Source of the DNA: Owenia fusiformis
Taxonomy: Eukaryota > Annelida > Polychaeta > Sabellida > Oweniidae
Direction: 5' to 3'
DNA: 64,000 nt
Assembly: GCA_903813345.2 (NCBI GenBank)
Contig: CAIIXF020000005.1
Span: forward strand, 41,705,394 to 41,769,393
Below the pieces are notes generated by a model. That model was not told the DNA's origin and did not search any database. It saw nothing but the letters and a program-made list of their open reading frames with translations. Of the stretch, positions 36,445-48,775 are shown piece after piece; positions within the stretch are counted from its first letter, which is position 1; the number at the start of each line of letters is the position of its first letter. The position numbers were made by a program, and so were the translations under genes.

Positions 36445-39400
36445 GTATATATATATTTCTTTTATTGACATTTTGTATCAAAACATGACACATTAGTCTA
36501 TGTACAAACTAGGCTGTCTTGACACAAGACAATACTACACTATTAACTAAATGCTAGACTACATTTATAACTAAACTTTATACATATAACATATAATCAT
36601 TAGTATGAGGCTACAGGCTTTCTATAAAACTTGATGCATAAAAGATAAAAAGAAGATATTAGCAGTGTAGCACAGTAATTGTAGTCTACTCTAAATTTTG
36701 GAAAGAATGGTAAACATATTTGCCAATATGCCTTTGAACAGTAATATTTTGCGAAGACAATAGCATTCTAAAATTTGTTTCATTGATTAGAAAATCGGGT
36801 CCAAATATTTCTTTCATTTTTTCTAGAAGGACACTCCTTTGTGCATCATGTTTTTTACAATTAATAAAAAAATGTTTTTCATCTTCTACAGATTTACAAG
36901 TTAGGCAAAGTCTATCATTTATTGGAATAGGTTTAGGTTTAGAATAGCGGCCTGTTTCAATTCGAAGTTTGTGTGAGCTTAGTCTAAACCTGGCTATTGA
37001 TTGTCTATATTTTCTATTATCAAGTTTTGTATAAGTATCCAAGGAAAAGTCATTCTTAAAGGTGTTATATGTGCGAAGTATAGGGAAGTTGTGATTAATA
37101 TCAGTTTTCCATTTATCAACAAAGTTACTCCTCAAGGTTTTTTCAACATTGAATGGTACCATTTCTTTATTTTCTAAATTATCTTGATCCTCCCAGTGTT
37201 TTGTCATATTAGTTTTACATAAAATATCATAAACTTTTGTAGCCCAAGTTTGAAAACCTAATTCGTGCATTTCCTTTTCATAGGAATATGCTTTATGGAG
37301 TATATTTGTTGGGGGGAGTTGGAGGATTCTTATCCAGTATTTTATTAATGCAGTCTCAAATTTTACAGAAATTGGAAAACGGCCTAAGTCTCCATAAATT
37401 GCTGGACTGGCAGTTTGTCTTTTTACTCCGAGAATTGATTTAATAAATCTCAAGTGCACCATTTCAAGATCATTTATATGTTTTTCTGTTTGCCATATCT
37501 CACACCCATATGTAAGAATGGGTGTTACTAGGGTGTCAAAAAGATGTAAAGCTACATTGACTGGTACATCACCAAATTTCTTATATTGGCTTTTTATTTT
37601 AAAAATTGCCTTTCTTGATTTACCAATTAGATGTTTAATATTTTTGTCAGATTTATTATCGGTAGTTTGGATACACCCAAGATATTTATATTCAGAAACA
37701 CATTCTATTTTTTGGCCATTGAAGTGAAAGAAAGTATCTATTTTCTTTGTATTATACAAGAGAACTTTTGTTTTTATTGTATTAACTATCATTCTATAAC
37801 TTTTGCAGAAATTAAATAAAGCATCAAGTTGTCTTTGAAGACCCTCGGCAGTGGTTGAGATTAGTTTCAAATCGTCTGCCCACAAAAAGTGATTGATCAT
37901 CTCATCCTGAATCTGTACACCGCAGTCATTTGGTAGAAATTCAGTCAGATCATCTAAGAAGTGATTAAATAAATAAGTACTGAGCACACTACCTTGCATA
38001 ATTCCTACCTCAGTATTAAATGTTGATGTTATACCAGCTCTAAATTTCAGACAAGCTTTTGATTTTGAATACATGCTTTTTATTATAGTAAATATTTTAC
38101 TCGAGGGACGTATTCCTGATTTGCATAATTTAAAAAGTAAAACATCACGATCAATATAGTCAAACGCTTTCTTGAAGTCAATTACACATGTATAAAGGAT
38201 TTTCTTATGTCTTTTAAATTTGTTTTTTATTGTTTGAAAAATAAAAAGATTGTCTGTGGTCCTGCTATTTTTCTTATAGGCACCTTGAAATGGATCTTGT
38301 AAGTTAATTGTTTCAGCATTAAAGACTAATCTATTATGAATCACTGAGTCAAAAACATTGCCAATGCAAGCTAACACATTGATGCCTCTATAGTTATCCG
38401 GATTAAATTGACTTCCTTGTTTGTAAATGGTGCTTAACATACCAATACTCCAGTTTTCAGGATAATCACCTTTATTAAAGATATAGTTGAAAAGTGTAGT
38501 CATTGGTACTACCAAAGACTCACAGTTTTTTATTATGTCTGAGGGGTATCCATCAATACCCGCTGAGCGATTGGAATTTATCTTTTTTAGGGCATTCATG
38601 ACTTCTGTAACTTCTATGTTTTTATTTAAGATAGAATCTGATATATCATATTCTTTGTTTTTGTTTTGAGTATGGATTGAGTAATCATTTACATATGAAA
38701 TCATGTATTCCTGAATTTCGTTATCAAAATATTCTAAGTTAGGGGGGAGAGATAATTTTTTAAAATATTCAAGAAGTTCTTCTGGGGGGATTGGAATGTC
38801 ATTAAGTGGCTTACTTGATGTGCTATTAATTAAGTTCCAGTATTTTGTAGGGTTTTTTGATTTATATTCTAGAAGTGATTTACACAGATTACTTGAGTAT
38901 TTCCTTTTTTCACATTGTTTAACTCTATGGTATTCTTTAGTTAACAATTCTAGATCAACACTCTCTGGATTTTCCTTTATTATTTTATGAACTTTAGCCT
39001 TTAGGTCTTTACATTTGTCACTAAACCAAGGATTAACAGGGAACTTGCTTGTACGAGATTTAGTGGTTTTTGTTTCGAATATTCCTGTTGAAGCATAATT
39101 TACAACATCTAGTAACTTTGAAGTTAGATCATCAGATGTTAGGTTACAATTGGCTATATCCGAAAAGAAGTCATCCAGTAATATTTCACTATAAGTATTT
39201 TCAAGTTTTGATTTGAATTCAAACTTTTTATTTTTATCCCATTTAAAACATGTAAAAGGGTTGAGAATTTCATTTGTTTTCATTGTTACTTCCTTTTGAT
39301 TATCTAAGATATCAAGTGAGAAATGTAGTGGTGTATGGTCAGATTCTACTCTCAAATTCATTATTTCAAAATCGCTAAACAAAGGAAATACAGAAGGTTG

Positions 39401-39812
39401 GGCTACAACATAGTCTATAACTGTTTTGCCATTTGTATTATTTGTATCACTAATTGATGTTTTTGTTTTACCAGATTTTCCATGGTATGTGAATTTACCA
39501 ATTCCTTTGTCTTTGAACATACGACCATTGAGCATTCTCATATCAGATGATTTACAAAGTTCAAGAAAATCTTTACCATGAGTCTGAGTGACTCCCCTTA
39601 GATTTTTATCATTTGATACTCTTGGGATCAGTTTTATATAAGAGTCATATTGATTTATACTATTTTGGCAGTTAAAAGGTAATTCACCATCTGAGCCTTC
39701 AATTTCATCATTAAAATCAGCTAATTCAGCGGTACGTGAGTTCATGTCACCACACAGAATGACCTTTCCAATGGTTTGGTAATAAGCTATATATTCCAAA
39801 CAAATATCTTAT
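36445..39812 (-). mobile_element. 5'-truncated non-LTR retrotransposon (LINE)
   Basis: The element comprises the large endonuclease-RT frame (listed separately), about 220 bp of 3' UTR, an AATAAA on the minus strand at 36466-36461, and a terminal (TA)n tail at about 36456-36445. The 5' boundary is near 39812, where the frame upstream of the first complete codons hits a stop and resemblance ends. The N-terminal half of the endonuclease is missing, as expected for 5' truncation during target-primed reverse transcription. I could not define a target-site duplication by eye. Confidence 0.8.
36686..39799 (-). pseudogene. LINE ORF2-type protein: partial AP endonuclease, reverse transcriptase, C-terminal zinc knuckle
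   Basis: The frame has 1037 codons without a stop, but its first codon is TTG, so it is an open remnant and not a defined start. Order: C-terminal half of an APE-type endonuclease (CGDMNSRTAELADF and SDHTPLHFSL, the second holding the catalytic Asp-His pair); a linker with a basic Trp-containing segment; the reverse transcriptase with DFKKAFDYIDRD (motif A), GIMQGSVLSTYLF (motif B) and LWADDLKLIS (motif C, WADD instead of the usual F/YADD); then ILTYGCEIWQTEKHIND and a Cys-rich C-terminus (CLTCKSVEDEKHFFINC). The endonuclease residues normally upstream of GDMN are absent. The clade (RTE, CR1/jockey-like or Nimb-like) is not resolved. The intact frame implies a recent insertion. Confidence 0.88.
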
Positions 39813-40988
39813 GCCCAAATGTTCTTCATCTAACAAGTACTATTAAAACAATTTTGACAGTTTCATTATGACCTCTCTCACATTTCACTATTTTATTGTA
39901 AATAAAGAAACAGAAAGGGGGAGGGGGGGATAAACCTTACCAGAGACCTGGTTCAACTCTTCAAGACTAATCTTGATGTAATTCATTCATCACTCCTCCT
40001 GTTTAAATTTCACATATGTTGTTGAAAATATAAATTCTCATAGTAAAAACAAATGCTCTACAGGGCATAATGAAATTATTGTAAGGGAATGTCTAATTAA
40101 ACTAAAATCTTAAGTTTTGTAATTAATGAAGAATGTAATGTTATATAAGAACACTTACCAGCCTAGTCAGTTTGTTATGTAAGAATGTATCATATATCTC
40201 CAAGATCATATAACACTACCATCATAATATGTAATCCAACTCTTCAATTAATTATTCCTCTGTCTCAGAGTCCAGTCAATACAAGAAATATCCCAGCATT
40301 CTTAGCAAGCTGTAAAGTACAGCTTAGGCAATATGGTTAGATTTTTACTGCGTAGATATCTCAACTGGTAACATTTTATTGGCGAAATACAGCGGCAGCT
40401 TGAGACTCTGTTCAAGTAGATGTTAGAAGAGTCAAGAAATGTTGTATATCTTAATCCAGTAATTGCCCACTTGTCCTGTTTGGTTTTATTGGCAAAAGGG
40501 ATGATCCCCTGGATGAAGTTAGTCCTCAATGAAAGGTCAACTCATGCTGCTTGATTATAACTAGGACCTCATGTAGGAATTGTCACAATCAGTTAAGCAG
40601 TAAATCTGAAGATAAATAATAATATATTGTTAAAACATAATAAATGTAATCAGGTTTGAGTATATACTCATGTATTCATTCTAGCTAATGGAGTATGCTC
40701 GGGTTTGTTGGGTGTTATTTCTATGGCTTTGTCACCAGTGCACACCTTCGTAATCTTAGTACATACCTGATTAGTGTAACAATGGAGGAAGTGAACAAAT
40801 ATTTATGGGATTAATATCTACATATTTTCACATGACATTTTTGGCAATTGGTAAAACAACACGCAAAGATGAAATGGCAAATTATCAGAAAACTGCACGT
40901 GTTTGATAATAAAAATACAATATACTTCATACTAATTGAACATCTTCAAAAATGATGAATAACAAACTTTGATGATATGAAAACTGTA

Positions 40989-41369
40989 GATTGGGTTAAT
41001 TTGGCACCTGCTTTAATTTGGCGAATTTGGCGAAACAAAAAAGCCAACTTATGTCATCGCCAAAATTAAGAAAGGATCCCGAGAATTTTCCAGGGAAATT
41101 TGTCCGGTGTATATAATTAAGGCACTTTTCGTTTAGTTTTTATAAATCTGAAAAGGATAAGATGAATGATCATCAATATGATTTCAGAGCATTTCCATAG
41201 GGAATTCTTTCAGTAATAGATTACTAACTAGATTCAGTAGTTTAATTAAAGAAATATGTGTAATAATTTGTATTTTACCCCAATGTATATGGAATTTATG
41301 GCGTCAGAGCAATGTCCAAGCCTAAAAATGGCAAAATCGCCAATTAAGTAGCACCAAATTAACCCAATC
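40989..41369. mobile_element. 381-bp MITE, TIR GATTGGGTTAATTTGG, TA target duplication
   Basis: GATTGGGTTAATTTGG at the left end is perfectly inverted at the right end (ccaaattaacccaatc), with further homologous sequence inward ('aatttggcga' / 'tcgccaatt'). TA flanks both ends (40987-40988 and 41370-41371). Non-coding; probably Tc1/mariner-related. Confidence 0.75.
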
Positions 41370-41985
41370 TATTGTATCTGATTCATTCTTGAAAAGTTAT
41401 GCCTATTTAATATTATTCTTTCCTCTGTGGTGTAAGCCCAAGGGCTGTAAATATATTAAAATATATTACTAAGGGATTTCCTAGGGTACCTATAGTATTG
41501 ACTAGTTCTACATGTCCGGTTCACCAAGTACATCATGAGAACATCTAAATCATGAAAACACTTATCCTAAAAGATAACTTTGTCTGATATATAATTTACA
41601 GAGGAATAACACTTGAATAGTTGTAAATAACATGTATCCCTCTAATGTACATGAGATGTATTCACATCATCTGTGAGAAAAACCTTGATATAAGACTGGG
41701 GACTTCTACTTCACCTTAAATTCAAACAACTCAACTTCAATCAAAGGTTTAATTCTGGAGTTCCTCTCCTCTGGGAGATGGCCTACTGTCCTGTTACTAA
41801 CCATGCTAATATAAAATGCATTTGTAACATAGTGCATATCTCCTACATTACTCATATGGGTCAACTCTCCTAAATTGTAGAATTGAACAGAATTGAAATG
41901 TTTTGACCAAACAGGTAAAATTACATTTATTAAGACAGTACATGAGTATATTGAGCCAAAACAAATGACTTACATGTACCTCCTA

Positions 41986-42337
41986 CAGGGTGGGTCAAAA
42001 AAAACATTCACATTTTTTATTTCGAAATTACTTTTGTGAAAATGTATGAATTTCCATAAAACTTTGGCAAGATATACAGAAATACTGCACCTAGTTCTGT
42101 ATAAAATTGCCTATCTGTAGAGAACACCTACCAATAGCGAACACATTTATGTAGGTCCACCATAGGTGTTCACTGCATATAATTCATTATTCAGAAACCC
42201 CTTACCATTTATCTATCCCACATTTATAACATTTGTAAAATTGATATCTACATATTCTGCCAAAATTCCATTGAAATCCATGCATTATCAGAAGTTATAT
42301 CAAAATAAAAAGTGTGGACGTTTTTTGGCCCACCCTG
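41986..42337. mobile_element. 352-bp MITE, TIR CAGGGTGGGTCAAAAAA, TA target duplication
   Basis: CAGGGTGGGTCAAAAAA at the left and TTTTTTGGCCCACCCTG at the right are inverted repeats with one mismatch, flanked by TA. A block inside it ('gagaacacctacc...gtgttcact', about 42119-42175) resembles the arms of the CAGTRRAACCTGT family, so one element may have inserted into the other. Confidence 0.75.
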
Positions 42338-44389
42338 TACATACTAACCTATCCTATTTTCCCAAACAATCCAAATCATTTAAAGATAATATATTACTTT
42401 GAATATTTATGTTCAATTCTTTCTTAAGTACATTTATATACATCAAAGTAACCACCATACCATACCATAGCATGGTACATATTTGTGCTGGAGTCTTCTA
42501 ATTTTTTATTTTATTTATTTTTTTAATAATAATAATATATTTCAGTTTAGTCAATTTTTACAATAACATACAGTTTTGATGGAAAAATAATGAAAATGCA
42601 ATGACACTGTTACATGAAAGTTGTTTCGCAATACCTCCCGCAGTGATACATAGCATCATAAGTAAAAAACTTCAAGTCACATTTACCAACAAAACAGATA
42701 TATTACCATCTATTTTTAAAAATGAAATGTTACTCACTGCCTACAGGGCATATTGACCTCTAATCAATATACAGATTTATATCCAATATCATATATTTTA
42801 GTTTATTTATACTTATGCTTTTGCAGTTGTTGTTTAAATGTTACAAGTAAACTTCTTCAGTTCAATTTTGATTACTTTACCTCATTTCAACTCAGATTCT
42901 AATATCTGATTAGAATAGTTCACTTAAGTTTAGTTTTGCTTTGTTTCTCAAAACCTTTCCTGCTCTAAGATTCATTTCAACCACACATAACTAAACAATT
43001 AGCAATATTTTAACCCATCCTTTTATGATGTCAGTAACTTGTTTCGTTAAATATCAATTCTAGATTAATGTAATATTAGTTCCATTTTTGAGAGATTAGC
43101 TCAAAATCAAGCATGATGCTCTTAAAGAATCTAATTCCTCTTTTGGAGAGGCTTCACATAAAGGTCTATTATGATTCTCCAAATGTCATTTTTCACCTTA
43201 AATGTTCTTGTAGTTTTCATTTCATACATGCTTGGGTGTAAGGAATGTCCAGGAATCAATGTGTAAACAAACATGAAAATAATGTTCAACACATAGGGTC
43301 ACATTTAAGATTAATATGTATATCTAGAACATAAAACAGCCTGAGTGTTTATTTATAGTAGCTTTCACTAATTATCTATTTGTCAACCTTTACATATTTA
43401 TGGCTGCAAATCATTGTACATAGGCTGGAATACCAATGCATTAGATTGCCAAGAACCAACATCTAGCGTCAAATCTATGGATTTGAGATTCCATTCCTCC
43501 TATCCATTTTTGTATCTTTTGAATGTATGCATGCTAGAGCAGTGAGTGGGGGGGGGGGTAAACAAGGGCTTGAAGCAAGAAAAACTATATTCACAGCATA
43601 CAGCTGAACAGAAAACAGATGAGGAAGGGAGGGGGTTGCTCATCTCGATGGCATAATAGGGATTAGTAAACTGTTCTACCAAAATGTATTCACTTAAATC
43701 ATTCATGATGACAAACTCAATTCATATCTTGGAAATCCAGTAAGGGCCAATAAGCTAATGTTGGATCTAGTTGGATAATCATACTATTTTATCAAAACTA
43801 CATACATGAGAAATAATATATAAGTAGAAATAAAAAATGTAGTGCTTTCCCGCTGATGTCCCTAAATAGATGTAGATGTATTCTCCCAGCTTCAACTAAC
43901 TGATAGAATTCCACAGAATATTACAAGAACAAGTGCATGATTATTGATGAGCCAGATTCTGCTTTTAGAGAAAGACTGCAACCATGGGATTCAATCAAAT
44001 TGCCTGCACTAAAGCGCTGCATTTTGATGACTGGTCAATGAGTGCCATGTTATTAGCCATTCAATTTAAAGTAGAAAAGTGAATTACCCTCATTTGATCC
44101 CTGATAAAAAGTATGTCATCTTTCACACTGAATCTTGGATAAATCCAAACATAGTAGCGTTAACCATAATATTAAAGGGACACTGATAAAGGACAATCAA
44201 GAAAATCAGACACTGTATTCAAATATATAAGAGATATCAAACATTTGTTTTGATGTACCGATAATACATATTGATAACATTGAGTACTAACACCTAGATA
44301 TTAACTTAAATTTACAAACATCTGGAACCATTTAAATTATCTCATACATGTACATGATATAACCAGAACAACGGCAACGCCAAAGCGTA

Positions 44390-45712
44390 GCGAATCCCAT
44401 CGAACAGAAATGGCTGGCATTTTTACAAACGAAGCGCAAATATCATAAAACAACACACCAGAAAGGCCACCATTTTCAAAATGGTTGCTCACTAGCCAAG
44501 TTGTCATCAGAAGAAATAATATGCTTTTAAGTAGCCACCTCTAAAATTTTTTGAAAAATCGCACACATACTTGTAAAATAACACACGTTAAAATGGTGGC
44601 CATTTTTCAAAATGGCCGACTACTCCCCAACGTTTTATTAGACAATGTGCCATGTTTAAAGTATTCACATATCAAATATGAACAAAATCGCTCCACGACT
44701 TTTCGAGTTATAGTAAAATACGTTAAAATGGCGGCCATTTTTCAAAATGGCCACCTTCTACCAAAAGCGTCATTAGAAATAGACGGTGTTCCATGCTTAT
44801 AGTATTCACATACCAAATATGAACAAAATCGCTCCACTACTTTTTGAGTATTAGTAAAATACATTAAAATGGCGGCCATTTTTCAAAATGGCCGCCTTCT
44901 ACCAAAAGTGTCATAGGACAGTGTGCCATGCTTATAGTATTCACATACCAAATATGAACAAAATCGCTCCACTACTTTTCGAGTTATAGTAAAATACATT
45001 AAAATGGCGGCCATTTTTCAAAATTGTTTTCAAAATGGCCGCCTTCTACCAAAAGTGTCATAGGACAGTGTGCCATGCTTATAGTATTCACATACCAAAT
45101 ATGAACAAAATCGCTCCACTACTTTTTGAGTTATAGTAAAATAAGTTAAAATGGCGGCCATTTTGAAAAATGGCCGCCTTCTACCAAAAGTGTCTTTAGA
45201 CAGTGTACAATGCTTATAGTATTCACACACCAAATATGAACAAAATCGCTCCACTATTTTTAGAGTTACAGTAAAAATCGTAAAATGACGAGTAAAGGCC
45301 GCCATTTTTCAAGATGGCTGCCATGTGCTTTTTAATATCTACATTTGTAGCATTATTAATGTCCTTTATAATTTTTTTTACATTTAAAACATATTGCTAT
45401 TACAGTTTTACATATTGCACCTAAATTACTGTAAATTCGTCACTAAAATGGCCGCCATTTTGAAATGAGCGGCCATTTTGAAAATCGGCTTTCGAGCAGA
45501 ACTTCTACTCTCATAGGGTATATGTGTACGAAATATGAACAAAATCGGGCCAACGGTATTTGAGTTATTGCCCGGACGGACGGACAGACGGACGGACGGA
45601 CGGACGTACGTACGGACGTACGTACGGACGTACGTACGGACGGACGGACGGACGGACGGACGGACGGAGGCGTTCCCTATATCCCTCCGAACTTCGTTCG
45701 ATGGGATAATAA
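44390..45712. repeat. ~140-bp-period tandem array ending in a (GGAC)n tract, with short inverted ends
   Basis: About five units, each starting ttaaaatggcggccattttt and containing 'catgcttatagtattcacat' and 'gaacaaaatcgctcca', begin near 44589, 44723, 44863, 44999 and 45145. A degraded unit follows and then a (GGAC)n/(GTAC)n tract at about 45573-45668. The outer ends carry an inverted TCCCATCGAAC (about 44395 and 45700). The 'aatggcggccatt' cores are palindromic. Open frames here, including an RTDG-repeat frame, only translate the repeats. Confidence 0.75.
45573..45668 (+). repeat. (GGAC)n / (GTAC)n microsatellite
   Basis: A continuous tetranucleotide tract, mostly 'cgga', with interspersed 'cgta' units. 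It sits just inside the right end of the 44.4-45.7 kb repeat. Similar tetranucleotide tails are common in repeats of marine invertebrates (general recollection). Confidence 0.9.
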
Positions 45713-45966
45713 AATTGAAGTACTTGGAAATTCAACTGTCAAGATGTATCTCACAAAATGATGGCATAATCACATTTAAATCTGTAATCAGAACATCAGA
45801 CAACAATTCATTTCCTTTCTAAGAAGACATTCAATTTCCTAATTGTAAGAAATGAGATACAATGAGTAATCAGAATGCAATGAGTCCATGATGAATCCAG
45901 AGGGTGCAGTGACCAGTAGGGAGCACTCACTCTATATATATGTATGTATATATGTATATATATATA

Positions 45967-47069
45967 GTAGCCCGGACAGAATTGTTCAATGGTCACTTTT
46001 TCTTCAGTAACTTTTTTAATTTTCAGTATTATCAAAATCTGATTACATATTTAAAAACTAGAGTAAAATTCTGACATACAAAAAAAATATTTAAGGAACA
46101 TCTCTTAATTTATTGATATTATAGGCGTTCATAGTATGAGTGACGCAAATACATAATTCACCATTTTGTCTCATATTTGTTAAAAAACGGCAGCATGTTT
46201 TGTGGTTTGAATGTTCAGTTAAAATTTAAGTTAATATTTAAGAAATGTCATAGGCCTACATAATCATGTAGACCGCTGCCTTGGTATGAGGTAATGACTT
46301 CATTTATAACCTTTTTTAAATTGAATTGTATGTATACCAGTACATAAAAAGGTTTGTACATAACAGTATATTGGTACGGTCGCAGCACTTAAAGTTTTTT
46401 GGCCATTCCATTGTAACTCGCAGTGGATTAGCAACCCTAGTTCGTTGAACCTGTGTAACTATAGGGTCATACTGCCACAGTTTGTAATATCTTTCCCAGT
46501 CACACGCCTCTTTACCCATCCTTGGCATGCATGTGAATTGTTCTTCAGCTTTTCAATGGCCTCTGAGTAGCTGTTAAGCTTGGAGCTCTTGAAAAGATTA
46601 AGGACCTACTCTCATCACATCCCACGCATTAGGGCGCCACCTTTTCACATCCTCTTGAACACAACCCCAAACATTTCAATAGAGTTGATTTCATATATCC
46701 TTGGAGGGATTTGACTTCTTGTATTTGATGACTGGTCAGTTGCTGCATTACATAAGGATTGTAACGGTGGCAGCATGGCCCTATAGTCCTATGACAATCT
46801 TTAAATATTAACTTTCAACTGAACATTCAAATTCCCAAAATATGCCGCCATTTTGGACATATAAGAGGCAAAATGATGAATTATGTATTTCATCAGTCAT
46901 TCTATGAATGCCTATAATATCAATTAATTAAGAGATGTTCCTTAAATATTTTTTTTGTATGTCAGAATTTTACTCTAGTTTTCAAATATGTGATCAGACT
47001 CTGATAATACTGAAAGTTAAAAAAGTTATTAAAGAAAAAGTGACCATTGAACAATTCTGTCCGGGCTAC
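45967..47069. mobile_element. 1.1-kb element with ~250-bp TIRs, TA flanks
   Basis: The ends GTAGCCCGGACAGAATTGTT and their inverted copy (gaacaattctgtccgggctac) continue as diverged inverted repeats for about 250 bp: ggtcactttttctt, actagagtaaaattctgaca and ggaacatctctta all reappear inverted at 46.9-47.05 kb. TA lies at both ends. The central 46.3-46.75 kb has minus-strand fragments (such as MPRMGKEACDWERYYKLWQY and, in another frame, SYSEAIEKLKNN) that might be a decayed transposase tail, but no catalytic motif is visible. Confidence 0.7.
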
Positions 47070-47814
47070 TATGTATATGTATGTACCACAAACATGTATA
47101 TTTAAAGATGCACCAGAATAGCAAAGTATGATGATGAGACAAGCATTCTAATCAGTAATCAATACCTGATGATCATAAAACACAATCCACCGGAACCCCC
47201 CCCCCCCCCTTATCTACTTCACCTTCACCAATGTGAGGAAGTGTGTGGTAGGGGGGAAGTCACAGGGGCTTGTAGGTAGACTTAATAGAAGACTTACCCC
47301 AGACTCCAAGAATCTTACACAACAAACATGACATATCCTGTGGTCACAATATAAATGGCTTCCTTTTACTTTATCTCTGACTACAGCTTCCTGCACAATG
47401 TACAATCTCACAACCTACCCTGTGCAAAATATCAGAGGGGCATGATTTAAAACTTCACATATAGCACAAAAGTATGAAATAACTAAGGAATTGTCGTTGT
47501 GGATAAGAACATGAAGCTCTAAATTGTATAAAGATGCAAGAAAATCTGAAACTCTCAAATACAAGAAATGGGTGATGTAAACTGGGTAACCATGACGATT
47601 TTAATCCTTGGCTTCAACACAAACCCCCCAAGGAAACAGATAGGTCAGATAGAGGAGGAATGCTAGCCCTGTGTGATCAGATTACCTACTTTAGAACCTT
47701 AATAAAAACCAACCCTACTTTGAACAAATATACAAAAAATATTGAACATGTTCTGGACTTACCTGTATTCATGTATACAGGTATACTGTCATGTACCATG
47801 TGGTAGGTAAACAA

Positions 47815-48250
47815 TTACCCAAATGCGAGTAGGTAGTTACCAGTTTCACCACCAGGTGGCTGATTCGGGTCAATTAACATGGCAGGTATATAAGAAAGTT
47901 CCCTTAAACTTGAATATTATCAATTTAAGTGGCTCAATTTTCATATAACCCTTATGTGCCTGATACTTATACTAATGAAAATATGTCCAGTAAAGCAAAA
48001 TATTATCTGTCCACTAAAAGAAAAGATATTTCATTTTTTGTGATTTTATAGCATGGGGTCTATGGGGAATCTCCCCGAGCTAGAAGTCACATTTTCAAAG
48101 AAAATTAATTTTTCAAAGTTGATAAACACTTTTTAAAACCACATTTCTAGATGTAATTTTACATGTAGATTTCAAATATGATATTACTTTGACTGAATTT
48201 TGAATTTTTAATGACGTAAATCAAGATTATTTCTACTCGCATCTGGGTTA
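47815..48250. mobile_element. Possible ~436-bp MITE (weak TIR)
   Basis: TTACCCAAATGCGAGTAG at the left and ctactcgcatctgggtta at the right form an 18-bp inverted repeat with two mismatches. No target duplication or homologous copy was seen in the window. Confidence 0.4.
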
Positions 48251-48621
48251 TTGGAGTAACAGATCTCCTTTAAAGTGCATCACTTATCTATCATGTAATG
48301 AACATGTATTTTATCTAAGATATCTTTCAAATGTTTCTCCTTACACACTTGAACTGTGCAATCAACATTGCCCTAATATTGACAAACATTTGCCAAACAT
48401 TTTCCAAATGTCAAAACTGCCAATGAATGAAAGCAAAACTATTCATGAGACTGTGGTGATGTAACAAAATGCACCCCATGTAAATGACCTTCATATCATC
48501 CTTTGCAAGAGAAGTCTACTTTTCCTCACTCTTTACATCTTTAATAAACATCTTAATTTGATATATCAATATAATAACAGCCCAATGTTTTCTATAAATT
48601 AAGCAATCAGTAAAATATTAA

Positions 48622-48775
48622 CAGTGGAACACCTCTGCAAGTAGAACACCTCCATAAATAAATGGCACACATTTTAAAGTCCTGTTACTCATTAACATTA
48701 TGTAAAATGAGCCTATGTAAGCGGAACACCTCCCAAGTAGAACACTATTTTGATGTACTAAAGGTGTTCCACTAC
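48622..48775. mobile_element. Diverged CAGTRRAACCTGT-family copy 4
   Basis: The left arm CAGTGGAACACCTCTGCAAG with repeated 'gtagaacacctcc' pairs with the right arm 'aaggtgttccacta'. The terminal repeats are less regular than in the 7.85-kb copy and no TA duplication is preserved. Confidence 0.45.

Noticed and set aside
45535-45822. Frame with RTDGRTYVRT repeats
   Set aside because: It translates the (GGAC)n tract and has no independent coding evidence.
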